From the NCBI RefSeq assembly GCF_947492815.1, contig NZ_CANLOB010000034.1, positions 1 through 48,125 of the forward strand: a DNA stretch of 48,125 nt, in the 5' to 3' direction. Source of the stretch: an uncultured Dokdonia sp. (lineage in GTDB: Bacteria > Bacteroidota > Bacteroidia > Flavobacteriales > Flavobacteriaceae). The notes under the pieces were generated by a model, which saw only the letters and a program-made list of their open reading frames with translations, ran no database searches and was not told the origin of the DNA. This document shows, piece by piece, positions 33,824 to 42,481 of the stretch (positions are counted from its first letter, which is position 1; each line of letters begins with the position of its first letter). Made by a program: the position numbers and the translations under genes.

Positions 33824-36800
33824 TTATATTTTAATGATTTTTAAGACTTCCGTTTTATCTTTCGAATCAACTCTCAAAAAATAAACTCCTTTATCATAGG
33901 TTGACATATCAACATCAAACTGATTATTCGCTACTCGTGACGAGTACATTACTTTTCCAAGCGCACTGAAAATGCTTATATCAACCACCTCTTGAAGAGT
34001 ATTAGTGGTTATAGTAAGTACATCTTTTGTAGGATTGGGATATGCTTTTACTGAAAATGATTCAGGTATATCAATCACATTTAGTATTTCATCAGTAGTA
34101 TTGAACACTTGTTTTTGAACTAGCTCCTCTCCTTTATTATTTTCTGTAAATTTTAATTCATTTGAACTTAATTCGTGACGTATAAAAAAGGCATTGGAAA
34201 CAAAAGCGCTTGATCCTGTAGCGCCTAAATCACCACTTGCAGGAGAACCATATAAGTAAGACAACCTTCCAATATAATCCCCTGTAATGTATCCATATCC
34301 GTTTTCACCAACACTTATTCGCGTGGGTCTATGATGTCCATCATTTTGATTCAATGTTGTATTGACTAAATTAGGAGCATACCAATTTCCATTTGTAATA
34401 TCTATTCGACCAATAAATACCTGATTACTGGTTGTTGTAGGATTATTACCTATAGTCCCTAATGAAGTTTCAACATTTCCATTTCCATAGGATCCTATAA
34501 GTGCTACATTTGTATCATATGCATCAATTCCTGTAATAGCAACTCTGGAATTTGTATTCCATATATTCTCAAATTTAACGATACCACCAGCCCATTTATA
34601 AGAAAAAATAAATCCATTCGTAAAAGAAGAATTAGCATAAGAAGTAGCTGATCCTGATCCAAATGAAAATGGCGAAGCTGTTTCTCCTTGATAATTCCCT
34701 CCAATATAAAAATAATCAGCATTACGAGTTATTGTGGTCCCTTCTGCTTGTTGTCCTTGTCCTATTCCAAATTTTCTTACCCCAAATCCACTTACATAAC
34801 CATCTGAATTTACGGTTGTAAAAAAACCATCTTTAAGTGCTGGAGTAGAAAAACCGACAGTCGTTCCTGAAGGACTTAATAAACTAAAGTCACTAGAAAA
34901 ACTACCCGTAATCATTAATAATCCATTACTTGGATGAAGTACAATATCATTTGCAACATGATGCTCACTTTCATTTAAAGACTGGCGACTCCAAAGTGAA
35001 AAAAACTGATCCATACTTGGGGAGTACTTTGTTTTTGAGAAAAAGACTTCAGGCCTAAAATTATTGTTCAAATCTGAACGACCACAAACGTATACCTCTT
35101 TATCTCCCGAAGGTGACGAATACAAAGCTCTTCCTTCTCTCCTTATTAATGTATTATCAATTGCATTCACATGACCAAAAGTACCAGTGTTAGGTCCATC
35201 AATTGCTAAAAGACAAACATTGCCTATTGCGGTAGCAAAACCATTAGCATTTGTTCCAAAGGTAAAAGATGTCAAATTTGGATATACTGTTTTAAACCTA
35301 GCTTCTGGTGTATAGTTTACTCCAACAAATAATTCATCATCATTCTTCACAATTCCAAATCCTTTGCTATTATGATTTATCCCCTGAAATTCGTCATAAA
35401 TCACCCATTGTAATTCACCACATTCATTATAACAGACTGCATAGAATTTCTCATCTTGTGGAGTTGTTGTCACTAAACCTATTGAATTTCCAAAAGCGTC
35501 TCTGAATGTTGTTTCTTTAAAGAATGACCCCGTTGAATATACATAACCGTATTTATCTGTATAAATATCATTTCCAGTATCTCCCTGATCACCAGATGCA
35601 ACTGCATTTGATGTTGTGTTATGCCACCCATCATTCTGCTGAACTGTAATTGTTCTGGTAATGGTCGTTGAACAACCCGCTTGATTTTCGCAAGTGATTT
35701 CTATCGTATGTATACCTACACCGGCATTCAATGCATCAAATTGATTTTGTGGATTAACATAAGGACTTATTATTTGACAATTTGCGCCAATAGTAGTCCC
35801 TACATTAATTGGAACAGGTCCAGAATAGTCACACAAATCAATCACGAGATTAGAAGCAATAATAGCTGGAGACGCTTCGACAATAATTTCCATTTGTGCA
35901 GTACTAACTATTCCTGTTAATGGATCGGTATAGGAATATTCAACAATATGACTTCCTGTACCGGCTGCACTTGGGTCAAAATTATACCCTGTAAATGTCC
36001 CAACACTATTTGTAAAAGTATTTGTTATAACTCCATTGGGTAGTGCCGTAAAAGATCCATTTGTACTTATTCCTCCTGAGACATATGAATCTATAGGTGT
36101 AAAGTAGTTATTTGTCCAAAAAACATTATTTACTGGTAAACTTTGTGTTGTTGTTCCATAAGTTGTCCCTAAATTAAATGGCGCATCTGTTGTGCAAAGA
36201 TGTATTATTGGCTGGGTGGCCACTACTGGTTCTATGGAAGCGGATAGTTTATGGACAAATATGTCCTGCCCTCCAAATTCTGTTTCGATAGCAAATGTTG
36301 CACCATGATCAAAGTCAACGGTTCCTGAAAAAGAACCTGTTGTGTAAATACCTCCTGTATTATCCGTAGTACTTCCTCTAACATAAGGAGTATCTATTAT
36401 ATTATTCACCCATAAAAAATCACCTATGCTGTCTAACTTTAGAGTAAAAAGTGCATTTGCTGTTATTATATGTGTTGCTCCTGGATTAGGGTCTGGATTA
36501 AAATCCACAGTACCTGCAGTTGGGCCAACAATATAAACCCCTCCTAAGTGACAGGATATTCTCCAACTCTCATCACCTAACGCATATGCGCCAAAATCTA
36601 TTTGCTTAACCCATATCAGATTACCAAATGAGTCTAATTTTTGTATAAAAATATTAGTAGCTCCTATGCCATCTATAATACTTTGAGTTACATTTGGGTC
36701 GAAATCAATTTCGCCTGTAAAATGTCCAACAATGTATATGTTATCCATATCATCAATACTAAGATCAATTCCACCACTAGTTCCTATTATTCCCGTTGAA

Positions 36801-37783
36801 GATGTATGTGATTCCATCTGTTTTGCTGAAATAAAACTTCCTGTCGAACTTAACACTTGTACAAATGCAATAGGCGCATATGATATAGTTCCTGGTAATC
36901 CTGATTGTAAAATAGGAGAGTTAAAAATAGCAGTATTCACTATATGGGGATCAAGATCAACTTCTCCATGAAATCTACCTGTGGCAACAATATTACCTAA
37001 ACTATTTATTTCTATATCATTTGTCGTTTGTCCACCAGTCCCTTGACTACTAACTGCCCAAAGATAATTACCATTAGTGTCTAATTTCTGTATAAATTGA
37101 CTAAAAAAAGGTGAAAAAGGGATTGTAGAAGAATCAGAGAAATTATCGACTGCCATTGGATTAGTATCTGGATTGAGATCTACAGTACCTTTAAAATCAC
37201 CTAACGTATAAATATTTCCAGAAGAATCTGTAGTAACATCTTTTCCACGAACACTAGTCATTGTCTTTACCCAAAGAAAATCACCATTTGTATCTAACTT
37301 TAATACAAATGTATTAGTTAGAGTATTACTATTATCATAAAAAACGGTTTGAAAAGTTTCGTAATGAACTCCGATACCAGGATCAAAATCAACTGTACCT
37401 CTAAATGATCCAACTACAATCACATTTCCAAAAGGATCTATGGTTATTCCGAAACCTTCATCATCTCCTTCTGCTCCAATACTTTTTGCCCAAATTAAAT
37501 CTCCTGAAGAATTCATTTTTTGAATAAACACGTCCTTTCTAATAGTTCCATTAGCCGTCAAATTCGTTGTACCAGCCCCTGTATCAAAATCAGCTGTGCC
37601 AGAAAAAAAGCCTGTTGTATAAACATTCCCATTTGAATCAGTCGCAATAGCATTTGCTTGATCATGACCAAGCCATCCATTTCCAGAAGTTACACTCCCC
37701 ATTGTTTTAACCCATTCAAAATTTTGAGCTTTAGAACTCCTGCTAAAAGCAATTAATATCAGTAATAATATTATTTTTTTCAT
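33824..37783 (-). CDS. Large T9SS surface protein with SBBP-type beta-propeller repeats
   Basis: A 1,319-residue protein with a signal peptide (about 1-19). The first about 510 residues hold seven repeats of the form (T/E)(V/A/I)DF(D/N)P, then IFIQKLDSxGNxxWxK, as in SBBP seven-bladed propeller repeats. A Cys-containing Ig-like part follows (LCTTDAPFNLGTTYG, GCSTTITRTITVQ). A second propeller-like half comes next (QGDTGNDIYTDKYGYVYSTG, ITGDYIGRLSYLYG). The C-terminal T9SS type A sorting domain (YPNPTKD to LKIIKI) ends the protein. It is secreted and surface-attached, with unknown ligand; propeller repeats often bind proteins or glycans. It diverges from regulator 2 across 374 nt that include the CCGAAAAGC element. 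Confidence 0.87.
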   Translation of the reverse strand: MKKIILLLILIAFSRSSKAQNFEWVKTMGSVTSGNGWLGHDQANAIATDSNGNVYTTGFFSGTADFDTGAGTTNLTANGTIRKDVFIQKMNSSGDLIWAKSIGAEGDDEGFGITIDPFGNVIVVGSFRGTVDFDPGIGVHYETFQTVFYDNSNTLTNTFVLKLDTNGDFLWVKTMTSVRGKDVTTDSSGNIYTLGDFKGTVDLNPDTNPMAVDNFSDSSTIPFSPFFSQFIQKLDTNGNYLWAVSSQGTGGQTTNDIEINSLGNIVATGRFHGEVDLDPHIVNTAIFNSPILQSGLPGTISYAPIAFVQVLSSTGSFISAKQMESHTSSTGIIGTSGGIDLSIDDMDNIYIVGHFTGEIDFDPNVTQSIIDGIGATNIFIQKLDSFGNLIWVKQIDFGAYALGDESWRISCHLGGVYIVGPTAGTVDFNPDPNPGATHIITANALFTLKLDSIGDFLWVNNIIDTPYVRGSTTDNTGGIYTTGSFSGTVDFDHGATFAIETEFGGQDIFVHKLSASIEPVVATQPIIHLCTTDAPFNLGTTYGTTTQSLPVNNVFWTNNYFTPIDSYVSGGISTNGSFTALPNGVITNTFTNSVGTFTGYNFDPSAAGTGSHIVEYSYTDPLTGIVSTAQMEIIVEASPAIIASNLVIDLCDYSGPVPINVGTTIGANCQIISPYVNPQNQFDALNAGVGIHTIEITCENQAGCSTTITRTITVQQNDGWHNTTSNAVASGDQGDTGNDIYTDKYGYVYSTGSFFKETTFRDAFGNSIGLVTTTPQDEKFYAVCYNECGELQWVIYDEFQGINHNSKGFGIVKNDDELFVGVNYTPEARFKTVYPNLTSFTFGTNANGFATAIGNVCLLAIDGPNTGTFGHVNAIDNTLIRREGRALYSSPSGDKEVYVCGRSDLNNNFRPEVFFSKTKYSPSMDQFFSLWSRQSLNESEHHVANDIVLHPSNGLLMITGSFSSDFSLLSPSGTTVGFSTPALKDGFFTTVNSDGYVSGFGVRKFGIGQGQQAEGTTITRNADYFYIGGNYQGETASPFSFGSGSATSYANSSFTNGFIFSYKWAGGIVKFENIWNTNSRVAITGIDAYDTNVALIGSYGNGNVETSLGTIGNNPTTTSNQVFIGRIDITNGNWYAPNLVNTTLNQNDGHHRPTRISVGENGYGYITGDYIGRLSYLYGSPASGDLGATGSSAFVSNAFFIRHELSSNELKFTENNKGEELVQKQVFNTTDEILNVIDIPESFSVKAYPNPTKDVLTITTNTLQEVVDISIFSALGKVMYSSRVANNQFDVDMSTYDKGVYFLRVDSKDKTEVLKIIKI

Positions 37784-38157
37784 TTTATATATTTATGAAT
37801 TAACTTATTAAATACTTACTCATTCGCTTTTCGGTAACCGCGACTTTATTTCATAAGTTTAAGTAACACTGCACTTTTCGAAATTTCAAAAAAGAATTAT
37901 GTTGTTCAGAACAGCTCAAATATTTACTTTTTACAGAAGGCTTACAAGACAAGTATCTCGATATTTGAAAATAAAGACTCTAGATTTGAAAACATAGAGT
38001 GCTGTTCTCTTTGAGAATAAAAGAGTATTAGCAAGCTCAAAATCGTCTCAATCAGAGAGATTTATAGGAGTTAGTAGTCTTAGGGTAATTATTTATGTTA
38101 ATCCTAGAATGAGATTCTAAGAGTTATTTTATATTTATAGCATTAAGTCCTACTCAC
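37784..38157. promoter_or_regulatory. Divergent regulatory region of module 2
   Basis: On the plus strand ACAAGTATCTCG (37,949-37,960) and AGACTCTAGATTTG (37,975-37,988) match the two-part motif of regulator 1 with the same 26-nt offset; TAGATTTG (37,981-37,988) is an exact Bacteroidota -7 box. On the minus strand CCGAAAAGC lies 45 nt from the surface-protein ATG, as in module 1. No credible ORF was seen. Confidence 0.5.
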
Positions 38158-39849
38158 ATGAATAAAAGAATAGCCTATTCTATTATAAGTATCCTCATTT
38201 TTACTTTTTCCATAAAAGCGCAACAAGAATTTCAAGAAGATCTGATAAAATTAAGTTTTGAAGAATTAAAGGTTCGTATCAATGAGCATGCGCAAGATTC
38301 TATAAAAGTTGTAAACTATACAGATGCCTTTTTTTTGAAAGCAAAAAAATTAAAAGACACAAATAATTTAGCTAGAGGTTATTATTATAGAAAAATATCA
38401 GGAGGTAAGTACAAAAATAGAATTGATTTATATGATTCCATTTTAGCATTAGAAAAAAGCCTTTTAGATAAGAATTTTATAGCTATAGCATATCATGATA
38501 AAGGAAATTTTTATTACAATCAATTTCATTATGATAAAGCACTTACTAATTACTTAAAATCATTAAGTTATCTCAAAAATAAAAAAAAGGAGTACCTTAA
38601 ATTTTCATTAAACTTACAAATAGCCAATATAAAATTACGCATAGAACAGAATGAAGAGGCATTAGATATTTTAAAGAAATCTTATAAAATAGCGCAAGAA
38701 AAAAATTACAAAGAAAAATATCTATATAACTATAATCGGACACTGTTAGTACTATCTAATGCACACAGAAAACTAAATCATATAGACTCAGCACTAACGT
38801 ATACTAAAATAGGAATTCAAGAAAATAAAGAAAAAAACGATGATTTTTATTACCGCTTCTTGTTATTAGAAGGGATATTAGAATTAAATAAAGTATATAC
38901 TCCATCTACAATATCAAAAATACAAAAGGCTATTACTTACTTACACAATGTAAATGCAACAACAAGCATTGATCAAAAAGTAATTATTTCACTGGCTTAC
39001 TATCATATTGGACTGGCGCACTTAAATAATAACAATTACACAAAAGCCATAGAGAGTTTTCATCAAGTAGATACGACAATAGGTAATTCAGTAGCTATAC
39101 TACCTGAAACTATACAAGGATTCCATTATCTAAAAGAATATTATAAGAAAAATGAAAATTCTGAAAAGGCATTAGAATATGCTAATAAAATTATATCATT
39201 CGATAGCATATTTAATACCCATTATAAAAATATTGATAAAGACATCAAAAAAGATTTTGATATTCCTTTTGCTGTGGAAAATGCAAATCAGAAAATCAGT
39301 AAAGGGTATATGATAATAATTAGAATAAGTGTTCTATTAGTCCTTATAGTTACTATTATTCTAATCTTACAATTAGTCCAAAAGAATAAATACAAAAAAC
39401 GTTTCAAACAATTAGTAGTAGAAACCACACCTCAAACCACACAAATTCAGTCTACCACGAATAATGAAAAACCTGCTATTCCTGAAGAGGTTTTTACAAA
39501 AGTTAAAGATTGTCTTGAACTATTCGAGAAAGAAAAACAATTTCTTGACAAAACTATAAATTCTACAAAATTAGCAAAGACCATAGGTACGAATGGTCCT
39601 TATTTCTCAAAAGCTTTTAAGTATTTAAAAAACGAAAGTTTTAATGTGTATTTACGTAATATTCGCTTGGATTATGCATTGGAAAGATTAAGAAACGATA
39701 AAATGTTCAGAAAGTATACTATCAAAAGTATTGCCCATGAATCAGGTTTTAATAATCCAGAATCTTTTTCTAAATATTTTTATAAGAAATACAAAATATA
39801 CCCTTCATTCTTCATAAAGCAACTAGATAAAGTAAAAGAAAACAAGTAG
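38158..39849 (+). CDS. Membrane-spanning TPR/AraC-type transcriptional regulator (copy 2)
   Basis: A 563-residue paralogue of the regulator at 31,598, with the same layout. The signal peptide (MNKRIAYSIISILIFTFSIKA) precedes periplasmic TPR-like repeats (HDKGNFYYNQFHYDKAL, AYYHIGLAHLNNNNYTKAIES). One membrane helix (around 385-405) leads to VQKNKYKKRFK and a cytoplasmic AraC helix-turn-helix. The HTH end is the best conserved part between copies: NESFNVYLRN, YALERLR, FRKYTI, ESGF and NPESFSK are shared. The TPR half diverges more, which fits two receptors with different ligands but similar DNA sites. It is followed after 120 nt by two GG-leader peptide genes. Confidence 0.85.
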   Translation: MNKRIAYSIISILIFTFSIKAQQEFQEDLIKLSFEELKVRINEHAQDSIKVVNYTDAFFLKAKKLKDTNNLARGYYYRKISGGKYKNRIDLYDSILALEKSLLDKNFIAIAYHDKGNFYYNQFHYDKALTNYLKSLSYLKNKKKEYLKFSLNLQIANIKLRIEQNEEALDILKKSYKIAQEKNYKEKYLYNYNRTLLVLSNAHRKLNHIDSALTYTKIGIQENKEKNDDFYYRFLLLEGILELNKVYTPSTISKIQKAITYLHNVNATTSIDQKVIISLAYYHIGLAHLNNNNYTKAIESFHQVDTTIGNSVAILPETIQGFHYLKEYYKKNENSEKALEYANKIISFDSIFNTHYKNIDKDIKKDFDIPFAVENANQKISKGYMIIIRISVLLVLIVTIILILQLVQKNKYKKRFKQLVVETTPQTTQIQSTTNNEKPAIPEEVFTKVKDCLELFEKEKQFLDKTINSTKLAKTIGTNGPYFSKAFKYLKNESFNVYLRNIRLDYALERLRNDKMFRKYTIKSIAHESGFNNPESFSKYFYKKYKIYPSFFIKQLDKVKENK

Positions 39850-39969
39850 CTAATTATCAATACATTAATAGTCTTTGTTTTAAAATATCGACAACTACCC
39901 TTCAATATTTCCCTTTATGTTTAAGATTAAAATGTATGTTTACTATATAAATAATAACAATAGATACTT

Positions 39970-40209
39970 ATGAAAAAACAAAGAAAAAAATTAGCCTTGG
40001 ATACATTTAAGATTGCAAAATTAACAACAAGTTATTCATTGATCATAGGTGGAAGTAGATCAGGTCATAATACTATTAATCATTACTCACTCGGGTGTCA
40101 ACCACAATCTCAAACTGAGCCACAATCTGACCCTCCTACTACGAAAGATCCACAAGATTCTACTTTTATATGTACCAATGAAGAAGTTACAACGTATGGA
40201 ACTTGTTAA
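39970..40209 (+). CDS. Lanthipeptide-like precursor peptide downstream of regulator 2
   Basis: A 79-residue peptide. The leader MKKQRKKLALDTFKIAKLT ends SLIIGG (residues 22-28) and closely matches the leader of the 33,390 peptide (KKLAL-x2-F-x-IA-x-LT). The core (29-79) has a Gln/Ser/Pro/Asp-rich middle (QPQSQTEPQSDPP), three Cys (SLGC, FIC and the C-terminal YGTC) and several Thr/Ser. It is probably exported after cleavage at GG. It is less Cys-rich than its module 1 counterpart, and its core is unrelated in sequence, as expected if leader and core evolve separately. Confidence 0.6.
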   Translation: MKKQRKKLALDTFKIAKLTTSYSLIIGGSRSGHNTINHYSLGCQPQSQTEPQSDPPTTKDPQDSTFICTNEEVTTYGTC

Positions 40210-40224
40210 TCTTGATACCTATAT

Positions 40225-40255
40225 AAGATTGACTAAAATATGAGGTAATCTTTTT
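40225..40255 (+). terminator. Terminator after the 39,970 peptide gene
   Basis: AAGATTGAC and GGTAATCTT form a stem with one mismatch, followed by TTTTT, 16 nt after the peptide stop. It separates the two tandem peptide genes. Confidence 0.6.
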
Positions 40256-40359
40256 CATATAGATAACAGAGAAAAATTTTAAAAATCTAAAACTTATTAT
40301 CAAATTTAAAAGAACGCTTTTTTTAAGATATTACATTAAGAAATGAATAACATCAAACA

Positions 40360-40500
40360 ATGAAAAAAGAAAAAACAAAATTACCGTTAGAAAAGTTTAC
40401 AGTAGCTAATTTAGCTCAGGATAAAGTTTTTGGAGGAAATGCAAATCAGTCTGTAGTTGACACAAAGAATTCTTCCATTCCATGTGCCGATGAATTTTAA
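40360..40500 (+). CDS. Short lanthipeptide-like precursor peptide
   Basis: A 46-residue peptide. The leader MKKEKTKLPLEKFTVANLA ends DKVFGG (residues 21-26) and shares KLxLEKFxxAxL with the peptides at 33,390 and 39,970. The core is only 20 residues (NANQSVVDTKNSSIPCADEF) with one Cys, three Ser and one Thr, allowing at most one thioether ring. It is the last member of module 2. The short core may act as a signalling peptide rather than an antimicrobial, which is inference. Confidence 0.55.
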   Translation: MKKEKTKLPLEKFTVANLAQDKVFGGNANQSVVDTKNSSIPCADEF

Positions 40501-40528
40501 CTTTTTTAAAACAGCATACTAAAATCAT

Positions 40529-40559
40529 ATAGCCTATTTCATAAAAACAGGCTATTTTT
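40529..40559 (+). terminator. Terminator after the 40,360 peptide gene
   Basis: ATAGCCT (40,529-40,535) and AGGCTAT (40,549-40,555) form a stem followed by TTTT, 28 nt after the peptide stop and just before rlmD. Confidence 0.7.
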
Positions 40560-40564
40560 GTGTG

Positions 40565-41977
40565 ATGTCTAGAAGAAAACAAAACCGCAAAGTTTTTACC
40601 GAACTTGAAGTAACCGATGCAGGAGCAAAAGGCAAAGCTATCGCACATGCACCCGACGGAAAAGTCGTTTTTATTAATAATGCTGTACCTGGCGATGTCG
40701 TAGATGTGCAGACTACAAAAAAACGTAAATCTTACTATGAAGGAACGGCTACGCATATTCATACGCTTTCGCGAAAGCGTACCCAACCACAGTGCCAACA
40801 TTTTGAGGTATGTGGCGGTTGCAAGTGGCAACACATGGACTATACATACCAATTAGAATATAAACAACAAGAAGTTGTAAATAATCTGACGCGTTTAGGC
40901 AAAATAGAACTTCCAGAAGTAACCCCTATAGCAGGTAGTGCTACTCAATACTTTTATCGTAATAAGATGGAATTTGGTTTTTCTGATAGTAAATGGCTTA
41001 CGCTAGAACAAATCAAAAGCGACGAAGTTATAGAAGATCGAAATGCATTAGGGTTTCATATTGCTGGGATGTGGGATAAAATTCTAGATATTGAAAAATG
41101 TCATTTACAACAAGATCCTAGTAATGCCATACGTAATGGCATAAAAGTATTTGCATCTCAACACAACATGCCGTTCTACAATGCTCGTAATCAAGAAGGC
41201 TTATTACGTACCTTAATGATACGTACCTCCTCTACTGGAGAACTCATGGTACTAGTTCAATTTTATAAAGAAGATGTAAAAAACCGTATCCTCCTACTCG
41301 ATTATTTAAAAAATGAATTCCCAGAAATCACATCACTTCTGTATGTTATAAATTCGAAAGGGAATGATACTATTTATGATCAAGAAGTAATTTGTTACCA
41401 CGGAAGAGATCATATTTTTGAAGAAATGGAAGGCTTACAATTTAAAATAAACGCTAAGTCTTTTTATCAAACTAATTCTGCTCAAGCCTACGAACTTTAT
41501 AAAATTACAAGAGATTTTGCCGGATTGACTGGAAATGAGCTTGTATATGATTTATATACTGGTACAGGTACTATTGCACAATTTGTTGCAAAAAAGGCAA
41601 AGAAAGTAATTGGTGTAGAAGCAGTACCAGATGCGATTGAAGCTGCCAAAGAAAATGCAGAACGTAATAATATTACAAATGCTGAGTTTTTTGTAGGCGA
41701 CATGAAAAAAGTCTTTAATGAACAATTTATAGCCACTCACGGAATACCAGACATAATTATTACAGACCCTCCAAGAGATGGTATGCATGCAGATGTGGTT
41801 AAACAAATCTTAAACATTGCGCCACAAAAAGTAGTTTACGTAAGTTGCAATAGTGCAACACAAGCACGTGATCTTGCGTTACTAGATGAAACATACAAAG
41901 TAACCAAAGTGCAACCTGTAGATATGTTTCCGCAGACACATCACGTAGAAAACGTTGTATTACTAGAAAAAAGATAA
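40565..41977 (+). CDS. rlmD: 23S rRNA (uracil-C5)-methyltransferase RlmD-type
   Basis: A 470-residue protein from the ATG at 40,565; the GTG at 40,562 is a poorer start. An N-terminal TRAM domain (about 10-60) precedes an Fe4S4 site (CQHFEVCGGC, Cys77, 83 and 86, plus a Cys in EKCHL). The SAM-binding fold has LYTGTGTIAQF and DPPRDGMH, and the catalytic Cys lies in VSCNSATQARDL. RlmD methylates U1939 of 23S rRNA in E. coli; the paralogue RlmC has a similar layout, so the exact site is inferred. The palindrome CGCTTTCGCGAAAGCG (40,764-40,779) is inside the gene, read as TLSRKR. It forms an operon with the two following genes. Confidence 0.9.
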   Translation: MSRRKQNRKVFTELEVTDAGAKGKAIAHAPDGKVVFINNAVPGDVVDVQTTKKRKSYYEGTATHIHTLSRKRTQPQCQHFEVCGGCKWQHMDYTYQLEYKQQEVVNNLTRLGKIELPEVTPIAGSATQYFYRNKMEFGFSDSKWLTLEQIKSDEVIEDRNALGFHIAGMWDKILDIEKCHLQQDPSNAIRNGIKVFASQHNMPFYNARNQEGLLRTLMIRTSSTGELMVLVQFYKEDVKNRILLLDYLKNEFPEITSLLYVINSKGNDTIYDQEVICYHGRDHIFEEMEGLQFKINAKSFYQTNSAQAYELYKITRDFAGLTGNELVYDLYTGTGTIAQFVAKKAKKVIGVEAVPDAIEAAKENAERNNITNAEFFVGDMKKVFNEQFIATHGIPDIIITDPPRDGMHADVVKQILNIAPQKVVYVSCNSATQARDLALLDETYKVTKVQPVDMFPQTHHVENVVLLEKR

Positions 41978-41980
41978 TAC

Positions 41981-42481
41981 ATGAAATTTAAAGTATCCAT
42001 AGGACTACTAATAAGTGCGTTATTAATATCCTCTTGCGAAAGAGATGACATATGCGCAGAAGTGACACCTGTCACTCCATTATTAGTCATCGATTTTTTT
42101 GATATAGAAAATCCAACAGAACCTAAAACACCTGTAGATTTATCTATTATAGAAGTAAATGGTGATACCCTAGATGGCTCTCCATTTAATAGCGCTACAA
42201 TTTCTATTCCTTTGAGAACTAATGTAGATGTAACTGATTTGCTTTTTGTATTAAATACAGGTGATGAAAGTGAAGAAACTGCTGAAAATATAGATGGCGT
42301 AAACTTAAATTATGTACGTATTGAAGAGTATATAAGTAAAGCATGTGGATTTAGAATTACCTATGATGCATTAGATGCAACCCCTAGCTCGCAAGAGGAT
42401 AATTTTTGGATAGAAGAAGTACGAATAATTAACACAACTGTAGAAGATGAGACTTCAGCACATATTCAAATTTTTCATTAG
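41981..42481 (+). CDS. DUF6452 family lipoprotein
   Basis: A 166-residue protein. MKFKVSIGLLISALLISSC is a lipoprotein signal, followed by ERDDIC, characteristic of DUF6452. It is beta-rich with a second Cys pair region (KACGFRITYD). Function unknown. It starts 3 nt after rlmD and overlaps the next gene by 35 nt. DUF6452 and DUF6048 genes usually occur together after an RNA methyltransferase gene in Flavobacteriaceae. Confidence 0.82.
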   Translation: MKFKVSIGLLISALLISSCERDDICAEVTPVTPLLVIDFFDIENPTEPKTPVDLSIIEVNGDTLDGSPFNSATISIPLRTNVDVTDLLFVLNTGDESEETAENIDGVNLNYVRIEEYISKACGFRITYDALDATPSSQEDNFWIEEVRIINTTVEDETSAHIQIFH

